Assembly: GCF_029962835.1 (NCBI RefSeq) | Contig: NC_080577.1 | Location: 9,318,501-9,382,500 of the forward strand | DNA: 64,000 nt | Source of the DNA: Magnolia sinica | Taxonomy: Eukaryota; Streptophyta; Magnoliopsida; Magnoliales; Magnoliaceae | Direction of reading: 5' to 3' | Shown: piece by piece, positions 58,673-64,000 of the stretch | How positions within the stretch are numbered: position 1 is the stretch's first letter | Layout of the letters: each line of letters opens with the position of its first letter | Position numbers and translations under genes: made by a program | Notes under the pieces: generated by a model | What the model was told of the DNA's origin: nothing | What the model saw: only the letters and a program-made list of their open reading frames with translations | Databases searched by the model: none

Positions 58673-59700
58673 GGACGACTCTCCACCTCTCAATGTCCAT
58701 GCGGCAGTGCCCCACTCACCCAAGCGATTCGAATCCTTAACCATCGCCACATGTTCGCCAACCACAGGCTTGTACCCAAAAGGCTGTCGTCGTAGTACGA
58801 CGCCTTGATAGCGAAGAGCCATGATTACGGCTGTTCGTTTCAATCTTGCCGACTTACCATCATGAAGGGAACGACAGTTTATTTTTCCAGGCATTTACTC
58901 CCTGAGTTTGAGCTCTGACTCAGAAAGTATGGGGCTTCTATTATAGAAAAATCTGAGGCGAACTCAACAGAGGTAGACTTGGATTGGCTAATTGGCCAGT
59001 TACGCCAAGACAGGTATATTCCGACCTTAATTGGGGAAAGCCCGACTTGATCAGTAAAGGAGATCGTCATAGCAGGATGGGTGACAGAGGTCGATGAGTC
59101 GAGTAGAGCCTCGGACTGATAATAGTTTGTCTGCACCAACCTAGTCATAACAATCAAGGTTGAGCTTCCAAGTTCTTTTGTAGAGCTTTGACACCGACTT
59201 GGAATCCGGAAGAAGCCATTACACGTCTTGTCCGATCACTACAACTGGACCCTTGTCAGCAAGCAACTAAAGCTGACCCGATTGAGGGCTCGGATTGTAA
59301 GGGTCGGCTCGAACAAAGAAGCGTCCTATAATTACGCTCAGGAATCAACTCCAGTAACACGTCTAGAGCAACATCCGGCGCACGATCTCTGGGTAACGGC
59401 CAACATCAGCGTACGCACCATTCTCGCTCAACGGCAAGGATCGTGCCGAGAATGACAGGCATGTTCATCTCAAGTGAAATGTATAAATAAGAGACATATC
59501 TAGAGGAACAGATATACAATATCTCACACCTTAGGCCCCAGCTACACTACTTAGACCTAGATTCTTAACCTGACTTTGGCATCAGAGGATCCTCTGCTCT
59601 AGCCAGGGTTTCATTTGTCCCTCCTGTGTAGGCTTACAAGGCTCAGCACGAGTGCTCAGAGCTCGACAAAGGTAAACTAGATTTTTGCATCATCAGTTAC
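58673..59700 (+). mobile_element. LTR/leader remnant of an older retrotransposon
   Basis: A TATA-like tataaataagag (~59484) is followed by ctacttagacctagattcttaacctgactttggcatc in consecutive pieces (~59547-59585). This is a layout common to plant Gypsy LTRs near the R/U5 part. It flanks the solo LTR on the side opposite the Transposase_28-like frame, so both may be parts of one element. Boundaries are not resolved. Confidence 0.45.
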
Positions 59701-59870
59701 AAGTGCCTAAAAAATTGATTCTTCACCGTGGTAAACATTTCATGACAGACCCTAAAAAATTAGGTGGATAAAATGGTTGATAGGATTTATTTTTGTGCAA
59801 ACAATCTTCACCATCCATATTAAAGACCATTTATCAAATGCTTAATATTTGCCGGACAGGTGCATACGTA

Positions 59871-60274
59871 TGGATGGGCTACGTTCCATTCGCGTGCGGC
59901 GCTAGCAAACTAGCTGGCTTCATCATTAAATAATTAAACTTCGTTGGTCCATTCACACGTGGGTGACTAGGAGGCATCACCGTCGCTATAACAGAATGCA
60001 ATGGCTCTTGTCATATTTTACGACCACTTTCAAAATAGTTTTGACTCATTATCCTCCCACGTGTCATTTAAATGGACGGACTACGTTCCATTCACGTGCG
60101 GCGTTAGCAAACTAGCTGGCTTCATCATTAAATAGTTAAACTCCATTGGTCCATTCACACGTGGGTGACTACAAGGCATAACCATAGCCATAATAGAATG
60201 CCATGACTCCTGTGATATTTTACCACTATTTTCAAAATAGTTTTGACTCATTATCCTCCCACGTGGCACTTAAG
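59871..60274. repeat. Tandem duplication of a 202-bp unit
   Basis: Unit 1 (59871-60072) and unit 2 (60073-60274) share tacgttccatt(c)-cgtgcggc, gcaaactagctggcttcatc, attggtccattcacacgtgg and gttttgactcattatcctcc. They differ at roughly one base in ten. Both contain a cacgtg motif. Confidence 0.92.
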
Positions 60275-61089
60275 TGGACCATCAAAACCGTACAAACTGT
60301 GGGTCACATAGTGATGGTCGTTAACTTGTATTTTATCAAATAAACGGTTGAAATCAAAATGGTGCCTAGTCCAAATTCCATGGACAAAATCAAACGGCCG
60401 CTAATACCCTCTTAGTGTAATTTTAGGTTATCCTCCATCAATGATCGGTCCAGCTATTTGAACGGTTTGCATTCCTTATACAAGTAAGCCTGGTGTATGG
60501 AAGAACTGTCACCACCATTTCTAAAATGATGAGGAACGGTCAGAAGATTCCAACTCGAACCTCAATGCAACAGTCGCGTGGAGACCTGTAGGTGGGACCA
60601 GACCATATCATGATCTACATGGTGCCAGAATTAATAAATTGACACTTTCTTCACGTGCAAATATTTAATTCTGTAGCGACGGTGAACGCACCCAAAAATC
60701 AAAGTGCACTCGCACCTATTTGCTGGATCGGGTGGAGCAGTAACCAGACCCGATGCGATTTTCCATGGATCCTATTCGAACTCGGCTAAACCACATTGTT
60801 TTATGGGGCTAAGAGGGAGAGCTCACCCGCAACTAGGGGTGTCAATGGGCCGGGCTCGGGCATCCAAAATCAGAATTTTGAATAGGCGCCTGAAACAGTT
60901 CAAAATCCGTGACCAAACAGCAGGTCCGGCACGTTGACAGCTCTAACCCCGACTGGTATTAGACGGTTCCAACAAATGGACATGGCGTGGCTGTGTTTGT
61001 GAGGTCCCGATAAGGCTTATTACAATGTCCCTGTGACAGCCACTCTCTCCAAGCTCATGTTAGGATGTGAGCCAAAAATTATTGAAACC
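60275..61089. other. Intergenic, no gene seen
   Basis: No coding exon recognised. A ggtgtcaatgggccgggctcg segment (~60837) resembles the ends of a common plant DNA element, but no partner end was found. Confidence 0.45.
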
Positions 61090-61320
61090 TTTCCGGGCCC
61101 ACCAACGTATTATATTTATATGCCGTCCTGTTCATAATGTTTTTCTCACATGATCCGGAACTTTCGTAGGGCCGAGAAGGTTTCAACGGTGAGCATTCAA
61201 TCTTCACTGTTTAATGTGCTGTGGCCCATTTGATTTTTGGATCTGCCTCATTTTTTGGCTCACATTCTACCACGAGGTGGCAAAATTGATGGGCGGAGTG
61301 TGGATGTCACAAAAACATCT
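61090..61320. mobile_element. Right half of a fold-back MITE
   Basis: It contains gaaggtttcaacggtgagca, atttggatctgcctc-like gatctgcctcattttttggc and ttgatgggcggagtgtggat in the order of the right arm of the full copies. Confidence 0.6.
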
Positions 61321-62194
61321 TTCTGGGCCTTATAGAGCGTTGTGGTACAGAGTCTCTCTGTAGTCCCTGTTACAGAGAACTCATCACCCTCGGCTGCCAT
61401 CTCTGGTTGAGCCATCGATCCAATGAGGTTTCTATGGACCATGGTGCAAGAACCCAGGTCTAGTCGATTAATGTACATGGTCTCCCAACGCTTCCAAGAA
61501 TAGCCATTCGTATGGTTCTCTCGCCACACGTGCCAGTCATTCATCTGGTGGGGTCCACCGTGTTTGTTAGCTGGGCCGGCCAAGAAATTAGGATCATCTG
61601 GTCATTAAATGGGCTACACGTGTTGCTAATGTGGAATCCACTCCATCCATCAGGTGATACGTCTAATTACTACTGGATAAGCCAAAAATCAGCAAGATAT
61701 AAAACTCAGATGCGCCACCGCATGGATAACAGTGTAAATTCATTCCTAAAACTTCTTACTTCAAGCCACCCAGCCTTAAATTTTGGATCTGATTGATTTT
61801 GAACCGTCTGATAATCCTGATGAGATACACCCAACAAACAGATTGGATTAAATACATGCACTGTGGCGGGCCCTAGGAAAAACTACGGTTGGCATCCACC
61901 TATTGATCCCTGTGTTGTGGTCTACATTACTTGTGAGTTAGACTAATATTCGGTACATAAAGTTAAAATCGAAGGACACACATGATGGACGGAGTGGATT
62001 TCTTATACGCATTCGAACCACTGGCCTTACTGAGCTTGTGTGTTTCGCCCACTGCGTACACAGGTGGTGCAGAGGATTCCGGTACAAATCCAGAGTCGCC
62101 GAATTTGAACATACCTCCTAGAAAGCCTCCCTTCCGGACGCGGTTTGGCTAGCGACGCTGTCACTAGTGCTCGGTGCTATGTTGACCCCCCAAT
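61321..62194. other. Intergenic, no gene seen
   Basis: Overlapping open frames on both strands (61260-61796) show no domain. Confidence 0.45.
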
Positions 62195-62404
62195 GATGTA
62201 TGTGTTTTATCCCCACCATGATGTATGTGCTTTATCCACGCCGTCCATCCATTTTGAAAGATAATTTTTGGGCTTATCCCAAAAATGAGGTAGATCTAAA
62301 TCTAAGATGGACCACACCATAGGAAAACATTAGTGATTGAATGTCCACCGTTAAAAACCTCCTAGGTCCACTCTAATGGTTATTTGACATCTAACATGTT
62401 GATT
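62195..62404 (+). mobile_element. Left half of a fold-back MITE upstream of the intact EP1-like gene
   Basis: It has a doubled end (atgatgtatgtg twice, ~62196 and ~62219), then ccacgccgtccatccatttt, aaaatgaggtagatctaaat, and ccaccgttaaaaacctccta. It breaks off at the (TA)n run that follows. Confidence 0.65.
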
Positions 62405-62407
62405 AGG

Positions 62408-62408
<1 letters not shown>

Positions 62409-62446
<38 letters not shown>
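62409..62446. repeat. (TA)n microsatellite
   Basis: About 18 uninterrupted TA dinucleotides, ~290 bp before the EP1-like ATG. Confidence 0.93.
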
Positions 62447-62447
<1 letters not shown>

Positions 62448-62670
62448 TCTTACAGCATTTCTTACCTTATGAACTGCTCAGTTTTTTTAAAAAATAATTG
62501 AAATATTTGTGTAAAAAGAGCATTGAATGCATAAAAGCTTCCGGGCAACCGTTGTATGTAGATACAGGTGTCTTGTTGGACTGGTCAAGAAAGGTCCTCT
62601 GGTAAGATCCAAAGCCTATCCGTCTCGATGGCATTACTGTACTATGCACCTTACCCTTCCCCGAACCAGC

Positions 62671-62680
62671 CTTTAAAAAC
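62671..62680 (+). promoter_or_regulatory. TATA-like box of the intact EP1-like gene
   Basis: ctttaaaaac lies 54-63 bp before the ATG at 62734, a good distance for a short leader. It aligns with the tttaaatac boxes of the copies at 52189 and ~41345. Confidence 0.55.
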
Positions 62681-62733
62681 CCCTTCACACTATCATTCCA
62701 AAACACTTCATTTTCTTGCAAATAGAAGCTTCA

Positions 62734-64000
62734 ATGGCTACTCTACGCTCTCCATTTCTCTTATTCTCCTTCTTTCTCTCACTCCCTATCTTTGCCATCG
62801 TAACTGAAGCCCAAGTCCCTACTGCACAGCAATTCAAATGGGTGAACCAAGGCGAAATGGGCGAGTATATAACCGAATACGGCGCCTTCTATCGCCCGGT
62901 GACCGTCGATGGCTTGTCCAGTTTCCATTTCAGGGTCTGCTTCTACAACACTACCCCAAATGCACATGTCTTCGCCATCCGCATGGGGAACTCACGGGGC
63001 GAAGCCATTATGCGCTGGGTCTGGGATGCTAACCGTAACGATCCTGTCCGTGAAAATGCCACTCTCACCTTCGGCCGGAATGGCAATCTCATCCTTGCTG
63101 ATGCAGATGGCCGCGTCGTCTGGCAAACCAATACGGCCAACAAAGGCGTTACTGGCATTAGGCTCCTCTCCACTGGGAATCTAGTCCTTCATGACAAGAA
63201 CTGTAGGTTCTTATGGCAGAGCTTCGACCATCCTTCTGACACCCTCCTTGTGGGCCAGTCACTTCGATTGGCTGGTACCAAGAAGCTCATCAGCCGCACA
63301 TCGAACGTGGACGGATCTGATGGGCAGTATAGCCTGGAGATAGTTCGTAATGGGTTCTTCATGTTCATGGATTACTCCGGTACGCCTCTCCAGTATGGAG
63401 GTTGGGGGAGGGAGCCTAATCTTGAAGCGGTCACCTTCGTAAGCCAACAGAATAATATAGATGATGCATTCTTCCTAAGTTTGGATTTCGTAGTTAATGG
63501 GAGTGCCTTAGGTGGATTCGATTTGGTTAGGCTGAATTACAATAACACGTATTCATTCCTACGGTTGGGATCGGACGGTAATCTAAGGACATTCACCTTC
63601 TATGATAAGGTAGTGGAAGGTGCATGGATGCCAACGTTTGCATACTTCTCAGGCGACTTTGATACGTTTCCATTCTATGATTTCGGCTACGATAGGAGGT
63701 GTGGATTGCCGAAGAAGTGCGGCTCGCTTGGGTTGTGCCGAGAGGGAATGTGCGTCGCGTGCCCTCAGCGCCAAGCCATGTTGGGGTGGAGCGAGAAGTG
63801 CTCACCTCCAAAGCTCCCATCGTCGTCATGCAAGGCCAGCGCAAGCGTCGATTATTATAAGATTGACGGTGCAGAACACTTCTTGAGTAGGAATGTGGAG
63901 GGAGTGGGGCCTATGAAGGTGGAAGAGTGCAGGGAGAAATGCAGCAAGGATTGCAAGTGTGTAGGGTTCTTCTATTGGAAGGAGACTTCCAAGTGCTGGG
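62734..64000 (+). CDS. EP1-like secreted glycoprotein (bulb-lectin/PAN domain), 3' end beyond the window
   Basis: The frame is open from the ATG to the window end (422 codons). It starts MATLRSPFLLFSFF with a signal peptide ending near VTEA|QVP. Then come the bulb-type lectin domain (about residues 60-175, with RWVWDANRNDPVRENAT, GNLILADADGRVVWQTNTAN and FLWQSFDHPSDTLLVGQSL), a S-locus-like middle, a cysteine-rich stretch (CGLPKKCGSLGLCREGMC) and a PAN domain (VEECREKCSKDCKCVGFFYW). Potential N-glycosylation sites include YNTT, ENAT, VNGS and YNNT. Family members (carrot EP1 and relatives) are secreted to the cell wall and are ~430-450 residues long, so only a short tail is missing. There is no kinase domain in view. 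The mannose consensus QxDxNxVxY is not kept, so sugar binding is doubtful. It is the only unbroken copy among at least five here. Confidence 0.93.
   Translation, partial: MATLRSPFLLFSFFLSLPIFAIVTEAQVPTAQQFKWVNQGEMGEYITEYGAFYRPVTVDGLSSFHFRVCFYNTTPNAHVFAIRMGNSRGEAIMRWVWDANRNDPVRENATLTFGRNGNLILADADGRVVWQTNTANKGVTGIRLLSTGNLVLHDKNCRFLWQSFDHPSDTLLVGQSLRLAGTKKLISRTSNVDGSDGQYSLEIVRNGFFMFMDYSGTPLQYGGWGREPNLEAVTFVSQQNNIDDAFFLSLDFVVNGSALGGFDLVRLNYNNTYSFLRLGSDGNLRTFTFYDKVVEGAWMPTFAYFSGDFDTFPFYDFGYDRRCGLPKKCGSLGLCREGMCVACPQRQAMLGWSEKCSPPKLPSSSCKASASVDYYKIDGAEHFLSRNVEGVGPMKVEECREKCSKDCKCVGFFYWKETSKCW

Overview
The window looks like nuclear DNA from a flowering plant with a large, repeat-rich genome. The evidence is a plant-type SCAR/WAVE gene with GT-AG introns, EP1-like secreted lectin genes, CACTA/Tourist/hAT-like DNA elements, RTE and L1 LINEs, SINEs and Ty3/Gypsy-type LTRs. 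A family of ~360-420 bp fold-back elements recurs throughout. From memory such fold-back elements are common in magnoliid sequences, so a magnoliid is my low-confidence guess at the lineage.

Layout. Positions 1-13570 hold a SCAR/WAVE gene on the minus strand. Seven exons can be assembled with consistent phases, and the last exon(s) lie beyond position 1. Its giant exon carries a 12-unit tandem repeat of ~70 residues, and its introns contain SINEs, a 308-bp direct duplication and an RTE LINE split by an L1-like fragment. Positions 13.6-21 kb hold no gene, only MITE-like elements, a CT microsatellite and minisatellites. Positions 21.2-24.0 kb are decayed EP1-like lectin copies split by a solo LTR, which itself contains a Tourist-type MITE. 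Positions 24.0-25.8 kb carry two more copies of that LTR. At 26.8-27.1 kb there is a small minus-strand gene for a secreted peptide-like protein with a well-placed TATA box. Positions 27.3-40.9 kb are repeats only: fold-back elements, a 3' LTR with its polypurine tract, minisatellites, a CACTA end array and a Copia-like LTR. At 41.0-42.9 kb an EP1-like gene is broken into three pieces, two of them inverted in place. Positions 43-44.6 kb are a diverged duplicate of 28-29.5 kb. At 52.2-53.6 kb lies a nearly complete EP1-like pseudogene, and at 55.5-58.7 kb a 3.19-kb solo LTR with a perfect target duplication. The window ends inside an intact EP1-like gene (62734 onward).

Functionally, two or three genes look alive. 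The SCAR protein would activate ARP2/3 to nucleate branched actin. The EP1-like glycoprotein would be exported to the cell wall. The small 113-residue protein would be secreted. I see no operon-like or cooperating system; the main story is a tandem EP1-like family undergoing birth-and-death among nested transposable elements.
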